A program made the translations under genes and the position numbers. A model generated the notes under the pieces. That model was not told the DNA's origin. It worked only from the letters and a program-made list of their open reading frames with translations, and searched no databases. From contig NZ_BJLR01000016.1 of assembly GCF_006538745.1 (NCBI RefSeq), positions 124,001-188,000 on the forward strand: a stretch of DNA of 64,000 nucleotides. The letters are read 5' to 3'. Of the stretch, positions 35,048-44,083 are shown piece by piece (position 1 is the first letter of the stretch; the number at the start of each line of letters is the position of its first letter). The DNA comes from Cellulomonas cellasea. Its GTDB lineage: Bacteria; Actinomycetota; Actinomycetes; Actinomycetales; Cellulomonadaceae.

Positions 35048-36391
35048 TCAGTTGAGCGTGTCGGCCAGGAGCTGGTCGGCCTCGGCGGCGGCGGTCTTGA
35101 GGTCCGCACCGCTCGCGACCTGCTGGAAGAAGTCCTCCAGGATCCGCGCGCCCTCGACGTCGGCCCACTTCTCGGCGGCCGGGGTGAGCTTGGCGCCGAG
35201 AGCGGCGTCGAGCGCGGCCGAGGCGTACACGTCGTCACCGAGCGACGAGGCGTACTCCGAGTTGCCCGGGATGAGCCCGTTGGAGCCGAGCATGACCTGG
35301 AACTCCTCGCTGAAGATGATCTTCAGCAGGTTCTGCGCGAGCTCCTGGTTCTCCGACTTCGCGGGGATCGCGAGGTTGGAGCCGCCGGCGAACACCGTCG
35401 CGGGCGTGCCCGCCTCGGCACCGGGGAGCGCGAAGACGCCGGTCTTCTCCTCGTTGCACTTCTGCTGCTCGGTGCGCAGCGCCTTGGCCTCCTCGGACTC
35501 GTCCTCGGCGGCGACGCCCTTGTTGCACTCGGGCAGGTCGATGCTCCACCGCGCCCACGTCGGGGCCGAGAACATCGCGGCCTCGCCGTTGTTGAACGGG
35601 ACCCACGGCTCGTTGGAGTCGGCGTCCTTGGGTGCGCTCGTGCCCGTCTGGAAGAGCGTCTGCACCTCGGCGAGCGCCTTCTGCGACTCGGGGCTCGACA
35701 GCGCGCCGGCCCACTCGTCGCCGTCCTTCACGGCGAGCTCGCCACCGTGCGTGTAGACCCAGGCGGTGCCGTTGTACCAGTCCTGCCCGGGGAACCAGAA
35801 GCCGGAGAAGTTGGGCGTCCCGGCCGGGTTGGCGGCCTGGAGCTTGACGGCGGCGTCGTTGAACTCGGCGAGCGTCGTCGGCACGGACACGCCGGCCGCG
35901 GCGAACAGGTCCTTGCGGTAGAACACCGCGCGGGCGCCCGAGTAGTACGGGAGCGCGTACACGGTGTCGTCGACCGTGCCGGCGTCGACGAAGCCCTGGA
36001 GCAGCTTCTCGCCGCCGACCTCCTGGTAGAGGTCGCTCACGTCGCTGAACGCGCCGGCGTAGGCGAACGTCGGCGTCTGGGTGTTGCCGATCTCGACGAC
36101 GTCCGGGGTCTGGTCGGCCGAGGTCAGGGCCGTCTGCAGGCGCGGGACCAGGCCGTTCCAGTCCTGCTCCTCGATGACGAGCGTCGAGCCGGGGTTCTCC
36201 TCGGCGAACGTCGTCTTGAGGTACTCGCGGAGCTCCTCGGACGTGTCCGTCCCGTTGAGCCAGAGGCGGATCTCGGCGCCGCCCTCGGGGGCGGTCGCGT
36301 CGGTGTCGGCCTCGTCGCCGGCGCCGGAGCTGCACGCGGCGAGCGCGAGCAGTCCCACGGTCGCGAACGCTGCACTACGTAGAATCCTCAC
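35048..36391 (-). CDS. Sugar-binding lipoprotein of the CUT1 importer
   Basis: A 447-residue extracellular solute-binding protein with lipobox LLALAAC (Cys20). The mature part begins after SSGAGDEADTDATAPEGG. Segments EIRLWLNGTDTSEELREYL, VVEIGNTQTPTFAYAGAF and APTWARWSIDLPE (conserved Trp/Pro) are typical of family-1 solute-binding proteins. Its gene precedes the two permeases and is followed by an amino-sugar kinase and nagB, so N-acetylglucosamine or chitobiose is the likely ligand (inference from context). The GTG start has GAAGGAA about 9 nt upstream. Confidence 0.92.
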   Translation of the reverse strand: MRILRSAAFATVGLLALAACSSGAGDEADTDATAPEGGAEIRLWLNGTDTSEELREYLKTTFAEENPGSTLVIEEQDWNGLVPRLQTALTSADQTPDVVEIGNTQTPTFAYAGAFSDVSDLYQEVGGEKLLQGFVDAGTVDDTVYALPYYSGARAVFYRKDLFAAAGVSVPTTLAEFNDAAVKLQAANPAGTPNFSGFWFPGQDWYNGTAWVYTHGGELAVKDGDEWAGALSSPESQKALAEVQTLFQTGTSAPKDADSNEPWVPFNNGEAAMFSAPTWARWSIDLPECNKGVAAEDESEEAKALRTEQQKCNEEKTGVFALPGAEAGTPATVFAGGSNLAIPAKSENQELAQNLLKIIFSEEFQVMLGSNGLIPGNSEYASSLGDDVYASAALDAALGAKLTPAAEKWADVEGARILEDFFQQVASGADLKTAAAEADQLLADTLN

Positions 36392-36513
36392 GGTGGGGGT
36401 TCCTTCCCATGTCGTGTCACGGCGGTGCGGGTCATTGGCGTGGGCCGCACCGTCTTGTCGGTCGCTCTCGCCTGTCGGTAGTTCTCGACTGCAGGGCGGG
36501 CAGCTCGGGTTCG

Positions 36514-37668
36514 TCAGCTGAACCCGAGCTGTCCCGACAGCACGAGGACGGCGGCCCCGAGGAGGGTGCCGTCCTCGCCGAGCGGGGTCATCCGCAGCTG
36601 GAGGTCGCTGCTGATGACCGGGATGGTGCGCTCCTGCAGGGTCGCCAGCGCGCAGTCGCGCAGGGGGCCGTCCAGGAGCTCGGGGGGGCCGCTGAGAACC
36701 ACCTCGGAGAGGTTCAGCGCACTCACGACCGGTGCGAGGGCGATGCCCAGGCGCCGACCGACCGACGCCAGGGCGGCGTCGGTGGCTTCGGGGTCGAGAT
36801 CCGCGACGCGCCGGCGCAGGGCCGGCACGGACAGCACGGTCTCGAGGCAGCCCCGGCGTCCGCACGCGCAGAGCGCGGCGCGGCCGAGGGGGGCGGTGTC
36901 GTGGTCGTCGCGGTCGTCGACGACGGTCACGTGGCCGAGCTCGCCGGCGGCGTGCCGGTGGCCCTGGACGAGCGCGCCGTCGAGCACGATGCCCGCGCCG
37001 ACGCCCTGGCCGACGGTGAGCACGAGCAGGCCCTCGCCCGACGCGCCGCCGTACGTGAACTCACCGAGCACCGCGGCGTTGGCGTCGTTCGCGACGTGCA
37101 CCGGCAGGCCCAGCCCGGCGCTCAGCGTCGCGGCGAGCGGCACGTCGAACCACTCGCGGTTGGGCGCCTGGAGCACGACGCCCTCGTCGTCGACGACGCC
37201 GGGGGAGCCGACGCCGACCCCGAGCACGGGGCAGGTCGCGGTCGCGGCGAGCTCGCGGGCGAAGGCGAGCAGCGCGTCGACCGCGGCGGGGCCCGTGCGC
37301 CCGTCGACCGGGGTCGAGCGGCGCTCGACGAGCGTGCCGGACAGGTCGAGGACCGCGCCGTGCATCTGCTCGTCGTCGGTGAGGTCGAGCGCGACGATCT
37401 GGAACGCCTCGGTGCGCAGGCCGACGAGGATCGCGGGCTTGCCGACCTTCGCCTCGGGGCTCAGGCCGAGCTCCTCGACGAGGTTCTCCGCCATGAGGGA
37501 CGCGATGAGGTCGGACACGGTGACGCGCGTCAGGCCGGTGGCCCGGGCCAGGTCGGCCCGCGAACCGGGGCCCTCGTGGAAGAGGTGCTGCAGCAGCATG
37601 GACCGGTTGTGGGCGCGTCCGTGCTCCGGGAGGACCTTGTCCGTGGGGCGGAGGGTGCGCGTCGTCAC
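36514..37668 (-). CDS. ROK-family transcriptional regulator of the amino-sugar locus
   Basis: A 384-residue regulator with an N-terminal winged HTH (about 20-75: LLQHLFHEGPGSRADLARATGL then TRVTVSDLIASLMAENLVEE) and a ROK sugar-binding domain with the zinc motif CACGRRGCLE. The sugar-kinase region has VGVGSPGVVDDEG and VANDANAAVLGEF. Divergent from nagA and upstream of the transporter genes, it most likely represses the nag regulon until the phosphorylated or free amino sugar binds. The GTG start lies next to the inverted repeat at 37671-37693. Confidence 0.92.
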   Translation of the reverse strand: MTTRTLRPTDKVLPEHGRAHNRSMLLQHLFHEGPGSRADLARATGLTRVTVSDLIASLMAENLVEELGLSPEAKVGKPAILVGLRTEAFQIVALDLTDDEQMHGAVLDLSGTLVERRSTPVDGRTGPAAVDALLAFARELAATATCPVLGVGVGSPGVVDDEGVVLQAPNREWFDVPLAATLSAGLGLPVHVANDANAAVLGEFTYGGASGEGLLVLTVGQGVGAGIVLDGALVQGHRHAAGELGHVTVVDDRDDHDTAPLGRAALCACGRRGCLETVLSVPALRRRVADLDPEATDAALASVGRRLGIALAPVVSALNLSEVVLSGPPELLDGPLRDCALATLQERTIPVISSDLQLRMTPLGEDGTLLGAAVLVLSGQLGFS

Positions 37669-37670
37669 AT

Positions 37671-37693
37671 TTGTTAGTAGACCTTCCTAACAA
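37671..37693. promoter_or_regulatory. Inverted-repeat operator between the ROK regulator and nagA
   Basis: TTGTTAG (37671-37677) and CTAACAA (37687-37693) are perfect inverted repeats separated by 9 nt. The site lies 2 nt from the regulator start and about 20 nt before the proposed nagA start, so it overlaps both promoters. ROK regulators such as NagC bind AT-rich repeats of this type. No copy was found in front of the transporter operon. Confidence 0.65.
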
Positions 37694-37713
37694 GGGTGTG
37701 TCAAGATCTCCGA

Positions 37714-38961
37714 GTGGCCGAGATCACATCGAGACCTGCGCTTCACACAACCGTCATCCGCGGCCGTGTCGTGACCCCGGAGCAGGTCCTCGACGACGCG
37801 CTCGTGGTGGTCGAGGACCAGCACATCACGTGGGTCGGGCCCGTGTCAGCGGCGCCCGCCGGGGTCGACGTCCCCGCGCCCGACGCGCACCCCCGCACGC
37901 TGCTCCCCGGGCTCGTCGACCTGCACTGCCACGGCGGCGGAGGCGCGAGCTTCCCCGACGCCACGACGCCCGACGAGGCGCGCGCCGCCGTCCGCGAGCA
38001 CCTGCGCCACGGCACCACGACCCTCGTCGCGTCCCTCGTCACCGCCGCCGAGGCCACGCTCCTCGAGCGCACCGCGACGCTCGCCGACCTCGCCGACGCC
38101 GGCGAGATCGCCGGGATCCACCTCGAGGGACCGTTCCTGTCGAGCGCCCGCTGCGGCGCGCAGGACCCCACGCTCATGCTCGACGGGCGCTCGCGGCTCG
38201 TCCGGGAGGTCGCGCGCGTCTCCCGCGGGCACCTGCTCACCATGACCGTCGCGCCCGAGGTCCCCGGCGTGCTGGGGGAGGGCGGGGTCGTCGAGACGCT
38301 CGCCGAGGTCGGCGCCGTCCCCTCGATCGGGCACACCGACGCGTCCGCCGAGGTCGCCACCGAGGGCATCGCGCAGGCCGTCCGCGCGCTCGCCGCCGTC
38401 GCGAGCCGCTCCGGCCGGCCCACCGTGACGCACCTGTTCAACGGGATGCGCCCGCTGCACCACCGCGACCCCGGCCCCGTCGCCGCGTGCCTCGCCGCCG
38501 CCGCGCGCGGGGACGCCGTCGTCGAGCTCGTCGCCGACGGGACGCACCTCGCCGGCGCGACCGTCGCCGCGGTGTTCGACCTCGTCGGACCCACCGCGAT
38601 CGCGCTCGTGACCGACGCGATGGCCGCCGCCGGGATGCCCGACGGGACCTACCGGCTCGGCTCGCTCGGCGTCGAGGTGGCGGACGGCGTCGCGAGGCTC
38701 AGCGAGGGCGGGGCGATCGCCGGGGGGACGGCGCACCTCGTCGACGTGGTGCGCGCGACCGTCGCCGCCGGCGTCCCGCTCGTCGACGCCGTGCACGCCG
38801 CCGCGACGACCCCCGCCACGGTGCTCGGCCGGCGCGACGTCGGGGCGCTCGAGGCCGGGCGGCGCGCGGACGTGCTGGTGGTCGACGAGGACCTGACACC
38901 GGTGCGCGTGCTGCGCGCCGGTGCGTGGGTCGACGCCGACCTCGGCGCGGCCCGCGCCTGA
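37714..38961 (+). CDS. nagA: N-acetylglucosamine-6-phosphate deacetylase
   Basis: A 415-residue enzyme that removes acetate from GlcNAc-6-phosphate. Metal ligands are visible in order: DLHCHGG (His71, His73), HLEGPFLS (Glu138), GHTDAS (His207), and THLFNGM (His240), with catalytic Asp301 in VTDAMAAAG. An in-frame GTG at 37696 would add six residues but would sit against the operator; the GTG at 37714 has a CAAGAT -10-like box 6 nt upstream, consistent with a leaderless start. GH20 hexosaminidase follows in the same direction, and nagB is on the other strand. Confidence 0.93.
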   Translation: MAEITSRPALHTTVIRGRVVTPEQVLDDALVVVEDQHITWVGPVSAAPAGVDVPAPDAHPRTLLPGLVDLHCHGGGGASFPDATTPDEARAAVREHLRHGTTTLVASLVTAAEATLLERTATLADLADAGEIAGIHLEGPFLSSARCGAQDPTLMLDGRSRLVREVARVSRGHLLTMTVAPEVPGVLGEGGVVETLAEVGAVPSIGHTDASAEVATEGIAQAVRALAAVASRSGRPTVTHLFNGMRPLHHRDPGPVAACLAAAARGDAVVELVADGTHLAGATVAAVFDLVGPTAIALVTDAMAAAGMPDGTYRLGSLGVEVADGVARLSEGGAIAGGTAHLVDVVRATVAAGVPLVDAVHAAATTPATVLGRRDVGALEAGRRADVLVVDEDLTPVRVLRAGAWVDADLGAARA

Positions 38962-39035
38962 GCCGACACAGCCGCACCCCGGACGCGCCCACCCGCGCGT
39001 CCCCGAGCACGCCCCCCGACCGAGGAGAACGCCGG

Positions 39036-40640
39036 ATGACCGACCTGCCCCTGGTGCCCGCACCCTCGAGCGTGACGCCGACGGACGGACCCGGCTACGT
39101 GCTCGGACCCCGCACGCGCGTCGTCGCCGGCACCCACCCGGAGGTCGCGTCCGCCGTCGCGCACCGGCTGTCCCGGCTCGCCGGCTTCGCGGTCCCCGTG
39201 ACCGCGAACGGCGCCGACGAGCCCGACACGATCGTCCTGCGGCTCGCCGACGACGCCGCGGCGCTGGGTCTCCCGGACGCCGGGCTCACGCCCGAGCGTG
39301 CCGCCGGCGCCTACCGGGTCGAGGTCACAGAGCGCCGCGTGACGCTCTCGGCGCTCGCGGTCGACGGCTTGCTGCACGCCGCGACCGTGCTCGAGCAGCT
39401 CGCGGTGCGCGACGCCGGAGCTGCGCCCGACACCGCGTCCGCCCCGGGCGCCCTGGCCGCCGCGCCCGCCCCGGACGCCGGGCCCGTCCCGGCCGCCACG
39501 CCGGCCCCCGACGCCGCGCCGACCCCCGACGCCGCGCCGACCCCCGTCCGGCTCCCCGCCGTCGTCGTCGTCGACACCCCGCGCTTCGGCTGGCGCGGGC
39601 TCAGCGTCGACGTCGCCCGGCACTTCTTCGGCCCCGAGGTGCTCCGCACGGTCGTCGACGTCATGGCGAGCCTGCGGCTCAACGTGCTGCACCTGCACCT
39701 GACGGACGACCAGGGCTGGCGCCTCGACGTCCCGTCGCGCCCGCAGCTCGTGGACGTCGCGAGCAAGACGGCGGTCGGCGACGACCCGGGCGGCTACTAC
39801 ACGGTCGACGACCTCGCCGAGCTCACCGCCTACGCGCGCGGCCGCGGCATCACGGTGGTCCCCGAGATCGACCTGCCCGGGCACGTCAACGCGGCGCTGC
39901 ACGCGCTCGGCGAGCTCACGCCGTCGGGCGAGCCGGCCGACCCGTACACGGGCATCGAGGTCGGCTTCAGCCGCCTGCACGCCGACCTCCCGACGACCGA
40001 GCCGTTCCTGCGCGACGTCCTGACCGACGTCGCGTCGATGACCCCGGGGCCGTACGTGCACATCGGCGGCGACGAGGTGCACACGATGGAGGCCGACGAG
40101 TTCGCGCGGCTCGTGACGACCGCCGCGCGCATCGTCGAGGAGGCCGGCAAGACGGTCGTCGGCTGGCAGGAGGTCGCGCGGGCGACGCTCACGCCGGGGA
40201 CGGTCGTGCAGCTGTGGGACGAGCGGGACGGCGCGGAGCTCGTCCGCCCGGCGGTCGAGGCCGGTGCGCTGCTGCTGCTGTCGCCCGCGAGCAAGGTCTA
40301 CCTCGACCTGAAGTACGACGCGCACACCCCGATCGGTCTCGAGTGGGCGGGCCACGTCGAGCTGCGCGACTCCTACGACTGGGACCCGCTCGCGGTCGTC
40401 CCGGGCGTCCCCGAGAGCAGCGTCGTCGGCATCGAGGCCGCGCTCTGGACCGAGACGATCCGCACGCCCGACGACCTGTTCTTCCTGCTCCTGCCCCGGC
40501 TCGCGGCGGTCGCCGAGGTCGCGTGGTCGCAGCCGGACCGGCGCTCGTGGGAGGACTTCGGCCGGCGCGTCCGGCACCTCGCACGCTCGTGGGACCGCGC
40601 GGGGCTCCCGTGGTACCGCTCGCCGCAGATCCCGTGGTGA
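39036..40640 (+). CDS. GH20 beta-N-acetylhexosaminidase (no signal peptide)
   Basis: A 534-residue intracellular glycosidase. A GH20b N-domain (about 1-135) is joined by an Ala/Pro/Asp-rich linker (about 136-170) to the catalytic (beta/alpha)8 barrel. FGWRGLSVDVARHFF opens the barrel, HLHLTDDQGWRLDVP follows, and HIGGDEVHTME contains the Asp346-Glu347 pair that uses substrate-assisted catalysis. The lack of an export signal and the place next to nagA suggest that it trims imported chitooligosaccharides in the cytoplasm. The ATG has a strong GAGGAGA site. Confidence 0.93.
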   Translation: MTDLPLVPAPSSVTPTDGPGYVLGPRTRVVAGTHPEVASAVAHRLSRLAGFAVPVTANGADEPDTIVLRLADDAAALGLPDAGLTPERAAGAYRVEVTERRVTLSALAVDGLLHAATVLEQLAVRDAGAAPDTASAPGALAAAPAPDAGPVPAATPAPDAAPTPDAAPTPVRLPAVVVVDTPRFGWRGLSVDVARHFFGPEVLRTVVDVMASLRLNVLHLHLTDDQGWRLDVPSRPQLVDVASKTAVGDDPGGYYTVDDLAELTAYARGRGITVVPEIDLPGHVNAALHALGELTPSGEPADPYTGIEVGFSRLHADLPTTEPFLRDVLTDVASMTPGPYVHIGGDEVHTMEADEFARLVTTAARIVEEAGKTVVGWQEVARATLTPGTVVQLWDERDGAELVRPAVEAGALLLLSPASKVYLDLKYDAHTPIGLEWAGHVELRDSYDWDPLAVVPGVPESSVVGIEAALWTETIRTPDDLFFLLLPRLAAVAEVAWSQPDRRSWEDFGRRVRHLARSWDRAGLPWYRSPQIPW

Positions 40641-40732
40641 GAGCGCCGTCCTGAGAGGCGGAACCGGACACACCTCCCTAGGCTCGGCTCCTCGGGAGAC
40701 GTCCGCTCCCCCCAGCAGACGGAGGACCGCAC

Positions 40733-41161
40733 ATGAAGAACAAGGCAGTGTTCCTTGTCGGCGCAGGCGTCGGGTACGTGCTCGGCACGCGCGCCGGCCG
40801 CCAGCAGTTCGAGGTCATCAAGGCCAAGGCGAACCACCTCTGGAACGACCCGCGCGTGCAGTCCAAGGTGAGCACGATCGAGTCGCAGGCCGCCCAGTTC
40901 GCGAAGGAGCAGGGCTCGACGCTCAAGGACAAGGCGACGTCCGCGGTCAAGGGCGCCGTCGCGAGCACCGGCCTGACCGGATCCAAGGGCAACGAGGGGT
41001 CGACGGACGACATCGCGTACTCGGCCGACTCGCCGTCCGGCACCCAGTGGGCCGGCGACGTGTCCGGCACGGTCGGGACGACCCCGGACATCCAGTCGAG
41101 CGACGACTTCACGACGCCCGACTCGCGCGGCACGCACGACGAGCCGACGCGCGGGTACTGA
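40733..41161 (+). CDS. YtxH-domain small protein
   Basis: A 142-residue protein. The N-terminal hydrophobic helix VFLVGAGVGYVLGTRAG with the GxxxGxxxG pattern and Arg ending is the YtxH mark, and a Lys/Ala/Gln-rich amphipathic segment (about 40-85) follows. The C-terminus is Asp/Ser/Thr-rich and probably disordered. Many actinobacteria carry such proteins; general-stress roles are reported for some. A GGAGGA site precedes the ATG. Confidence 0.8.
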   Translation: MKNKAVFLVGAGVGYVLGTRAGRQQFEVIKAKANHLWNDPRVQSKVSTIESQAAQFAKEQGSTLKDKATSAVKGAVASTGLTGSKGNEGSTDDIAYSADSPSGTQWAGDVSGTVGTTPDIQSSDDFTTPDSRGTHDEPTRGY

Positions 41162-41192
41162 CACCCCGGCTCGAGCCCCGCACGACGCGCAC

Positions 41193-41222
41193 GAGGCGCC
41201 CGGTCCCACGACCGGGCGCCTC
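41193..41222. terminator. Terminator hairpin after the YtxH gene
   Basis: A perfect 13-bp stem (GAGGCGCCCGGTC and complement) has a CCAC loop, 32 nt after the YtxH stop and 27 nt before the stop of the convergent gene. Confidence 0.75.
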
Positions 41223-41248
41223 GCGCCGTCCCGGGGTCCGTCGACGGG

Positions 41249-41902
41249 TCACGCCGGGCCGCGCACCCCGTCGACGAGCGCCGGGAGCTCGAGCAGCGGG
41301 ACCGGGGGGACGCCGTGCGCCGGGGCCCAGGCGACCTCACCGACCCAGCGCTCGACGGCCTCCTCGCCCAGGAGCGCGTCGAGCAGCAGGAACGTGATCT
41401 GCCCCTGCGCGTCGTCGGGCAGCGCGGCGAACTCCGGGTGGCTGACCTGCACGTGCACCTTGCCGCCCTCGACGACGGCCACGACGGTCGCGGACGCGAG
41501 GTCGACGGTCCGGTGCTCGTCGAGCCCGATGGCGATGCCGGACGGGTCGGCGACCGGCCGGCGGAAGTCGGCGTACTCGAACGCGTCGTCGGCCGCGGGT
41601 GCCGCGTCGAGCCACCGCCGGGCGACGTCGCGGAGGTCCGGGTTCCCGGCCGCGGTGACCGTGAGGACGTGGCGGGCCGCACGCCCGGACCCGGTCTCGA
41701 ACGACAGATCGGGGTCGACGGCGTGCACGTGCTCGGCGAGCACCGGACCGAGCCGGCGGACCGCCTCACCGTCCTCGCCGTCGAACGTCGCGGCGGCCTG
41801 CGCGCGGCCCTCGGCGAGCCACCACGCCCAGAAGGCCGCGATGCCCTCGTCCTGACGTGCGCGGACCTGCTCGAGGGACGGACGGCGGCGGAAGAATCCC
41901 AT
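41249..41902 (-). CDS. Conserved hypothetical protein (217 aa)
   Basis: A 217-residue soluble protein. It begins with a basic MGFFRRRPSLEQVRARQDEG segment and an amphipathic WAWWLAEGRAQ helix; the rest is alpha/beta, with VHVQVSHPEFAALPDDAQGQ and a C-terminal TFLLLDALLGEEAVERWVG segment that weakly recalls DUF695-like proteins. No function is assigned. A TAGCCT box 8 nt before the ATG suggests a leaderless transcript. Confidence 0.75.
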   Translation of the reverse strand: MGFFRRRPSLEQVRARQDEGIAAFWAWWLAEGRAQAAATFDGEDGEAVRRLGPVLAEHVHAVDPDLSFETGSGRAARHVLTVTAAGNPDLRDVARRWLDAAPAADDAFEYADFRRPVADPSGIAIGLDEHRTVDLASATVVAVVEGGKVHVQVSHPEFAALPDDAQGQITFLLLDALLGEEAVERWVGEVAWAPAHGVPPVPLLELPALVDGVRGPA

Positions 41903-41913
41903 GGCCGTGGAGG

Positions 41914-42267
41914 CTAGCGGGTCCGCCCGACCGCCTCGGGCCCGCCGTCGCACGGCTCCTCGCCGCAGCGCCACCACGCCTCGGCGCCGTCGACGTGCAG
42001 CAGGTACCCCGTGACCTCGCGCCCGTCGGGACGGGTCAGGCCGGTCACCGCGCGCACGCGGTCCCGGGCCACGACCCACTCGGGGGTCGCCGCCTCGTCG
42101 GCGTCCGCGGCGAGGCGGGCCTCCTCGGCCAGCAGCGGGGCGAGGAGCTCGAACCCGTCGAGCGGCTCGACGTGCGCGCGCCGCCACGGGAAGTCCGCCT
42201 CGGTCACGTGCAGCGACGCGACGACGCGACCGCCGTGGTGCAGCTGCCAGACGTCGTGCGCGGCCAT
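41914..42267 (-). CDS. Small hypothetical protein (117 aa)
   Basis: A soluble, acidic protein: VVASLHVTEADFPWRRAHVE, then WVVARDRVRAVTGLTRPDGR and an AWWRCGEEPC motif near the C-terminus. No family is recognised. The small size, aromatic content and place in a run of unrelated small genes resemble immunity proteins. A TACCCT box lies 6 nt before the ATG. Confidence 0.7.
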   Translation of the reverse strand: MAAHDVWQLHHGGRVVASLHVTEADFPWRRAHVEPLDGFELLAPLLAEEARLAADADEAATPEWVVARDRVRAVTGLTRPDGREVTGYLLHVDGAEAWWRCGEEPCDGGPEAVGRTR

Positions 42268-42337
42268 GGGCCCAGGGTAGGTCGGGCGGGTGGGGTCGGC
42301 AGTGCCGGCGGGGTCACCCGCGCCGCTCTGGCTGCGT

Positions 42338-42745
42338 CTACGCGTCCCGTGCCAGCTCCATGCCGGGCGCGTCGTCCGGCCGTCTCCGGAAGCCGTTGCG
42401 CTCGTAGAAGCCGGCCCGACCGCGAGCCGCGAACAGCTGGACGTCGTGAACGCCCCGACGACGGGACTCCGTCACCAGGTGCTCCAGGATCTGCGCGCCC
42501 ACGCCCTGCCCGCGGACGTCCTCGCGCACGATCATCTCGGTGACGAACGCGTGCAGCGCCCCGTCACCGACGACGCGGGCCATCCCGAGGAGCTCCTCGT
42601 CAGGCCCGTCCTCCCGTGCCACGCACACCAGCCAGCTGCCCGCCAGCGCCTGCTCGGCACGGTGCGGGTCCAGCGAGCCCCAGCCGGTACCGGCGTACAG
42701 CCGCACGAACTCGGCGGGCGTGGGCGGATCGAGCGACAGCAGCAC
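42338..42745 (-). CDS. GNAT family N-acetyltransferase
   Basis: A 135-residue acetyltransferase. The acetyl-CoA-binding motif VREDVRGQGVGAQILEHL (R/QxxGxG/A) is at about 74-91, and the C-terminal motif GRAGFYERNGFRRRP is at about 108-122. The substrate is unknown. GTG start; a TACCGT box lies 6 nt upstream. Confidence 0.87.
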   Translation of the reverse strand: MLLSLDPPTPAEFVRLYAGTGWGSLDPHRAEQALAGSWLVCVAREDGPDEELLGMARVVGDGALHAFVTEMIVREDVRGQGVGAQILEHLVTESRRRGVHDVQLFAARGRAGFYERNGFRRRPDDAPGMELARDA

Positions 42746-42781
42746 GCGCCGACGGTACGGGATGCACGCCCGGCGGCGGCG

Positions 42782-43357
42782 TCAGGTGCTCGCGTGCTCG
42801 GGGCAGCGCAGCCGTCGCCGGTCCGCCGAACGGTGCTCCACGTGGGCGGGGCGCCCGCAGGCCTCGAACCAGTTGCGGCCGCCCACGTTGGCCCAGCAGA
42901 CCGGTGGTCGCTCCGCCGCAGCGGCGAGCTCGCGCTCGACCGCGGGAAGCCCGTAGGTCACGACGTCCCGCATCACCTCGCCGGCGATCGCGGCGAGCTC
43001 GTCGCCGGGCCGCACGTACCAGGACCGGTCTCCCGCGGTCCCGGGCACGAGCATCCCGATGGAGGCCTGCCACCCGACCCCCCACCCCAGGGTCCCGGAC
43101 GCGGGTGTCCGGGGGCGCCGGCCCGCGGGGATGTTCTCGGCGTCCCACGCGTCCTTGGACATGACGGCGAGGTGGGCAGTGAAGTCCACCGACGCGGCAG
43201 TGGAGTACCTGCCCTTCTGCCAGCCGAGCAGCACCCAGTGGGTCAGGTGCGGACGCACCCAGGCCGCGGCCGACCCCGTCCACCCGAGCTCTCGCAGGCG
43301 CGGTCCGAGGTGGTCCTTCACCAGGGACCTGAACTCGTCCTGCGCGGTGACCGTCAC
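42782..43357 (-). CDS. DUF4304 domain protein
   Basis: A 191-residue protein. The N-terminal two thirds fit DUF4304 (FRSLVKDHLGPRLRELGWTG, WVLLGWQKGRYSTAASVDFTAHL), an alpha/beta fold found in proteins encoded near bacterial toxins and in stand-alone genes. A C-terminal Cys/His cluster (VCWANVG, EACGRPAHVEHRS) is unusual. A TACGGT box 6 nt before the GTG suggests a leaderless start. Confidence 0.7.
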   Translation of the reverse strand: MTVTAQDEFRSLVKDHLGPRLRELGWTGSAAAWVRPHLTHWVLLGWQKGRYSTAASVDFTAHLAVMSKDAWDAENIPAGRRPRTPASGTLGWGVGWQASIGMLVPGTAGDRSWYVRPGDELAAIAGEVMRDVVTYGLPAVERELAAAAERPPVCWANVGGRNWFEACGRPAHVEHRSADRRRLRCPEHAST

Positions 43358-43499
43358 CGGCCCACCGTAGGGCGGCGCACCTCCCCGTCGGGAACCGGAG
43401 CGCGCGATGCTCGATGTACCTGGTGAAGGCTCAGCGACACTGCGCTCAGGTGTGAGACACCTGTGTCCGAGTCATGCCGGAGCTGCGGGAGGGGACGAG

Positions 43500-43967
43500 G
43501 TGACGGAGCTGTCGCTCGTGTGGCGCATCGCCCAGCACGGGTGGGCGGAGTGCGAGCTCGAGACGCCCGACGGGCGCGTGGTCGTGCCGGCCTCGTACGT
43601 GACGGACGCTCCGGAAAACCTCCTGAGCGGACTGACCCACGTGTGCGCCTGGGATGGTTCGACGACGTTCACGTTCGTGGGCGAGCCGGCGGAGTACCGC
43701 TGGACGCTGACGGCGGCAGCCGGAGTGCTCGAGGTGGCCATCGAGCATCGCGCAGGGACCGCCGGGGCAGGCTCGCTCTGGGCGCCGGCGTGGAGCGGGG
43801 CATCCGCGCTGTCGACGTTCGCCCGTGTGTCGGTGCGCGCTTTCGATGCGGTGCTGCACGAGCACGGGCCGTCCAGCTACGAGCAGGTGTGGGGGAGGCC
43901 CTTCCCGGCGGCCGAGCTCGACGGCCTGAGATCCGCGTGGCGTCGTCTGCGCGCCTCCGGAGCGTGA
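43500..43967 (+). CDS. Hypothetical protein (155 aa), immunity-like
   Basis: A soluble protein with strands LVWRIAQHGWAECELETPDG and STTFTFVGEPAEYRWTLTAA and a helical C-terminus FPAAELDGLRSAWRRLRA. No family is recognised. It faces the DUF4304 gene across a divergent 142-bp region. The GTG start has GGGAGGGG about 6 nt upstream. Size, fold style and neighbours resemble polymorphic-toxin immunity genes, but there is no direct evidence. Confidence 0.72.
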   Translation: MTELSLVWRIAQHGWAECELETPDGRVVVPASYVTDAPENLLSGLTHVCAWDGSTTFTFVGEPAEYRWTLTAAAGVLEVAIEHRAGTAGAGSLWAPAWSGASALSTFARVSVRAFDAVLHEHGPSSYEQVWGRPFPAAELDGLRSAWRRLRASGA

Positions 43968-44083
43968 GTCTGCTCTCGCGGGCGCGTACCCGGTCGGTGT
44001 CTCGTCGTGCGGTGTTGACCGACGCGCACGGCGACGACGAGACTTTCCGGACCGCCGCACGCAGGCCCTGACGACGGGGTGCT

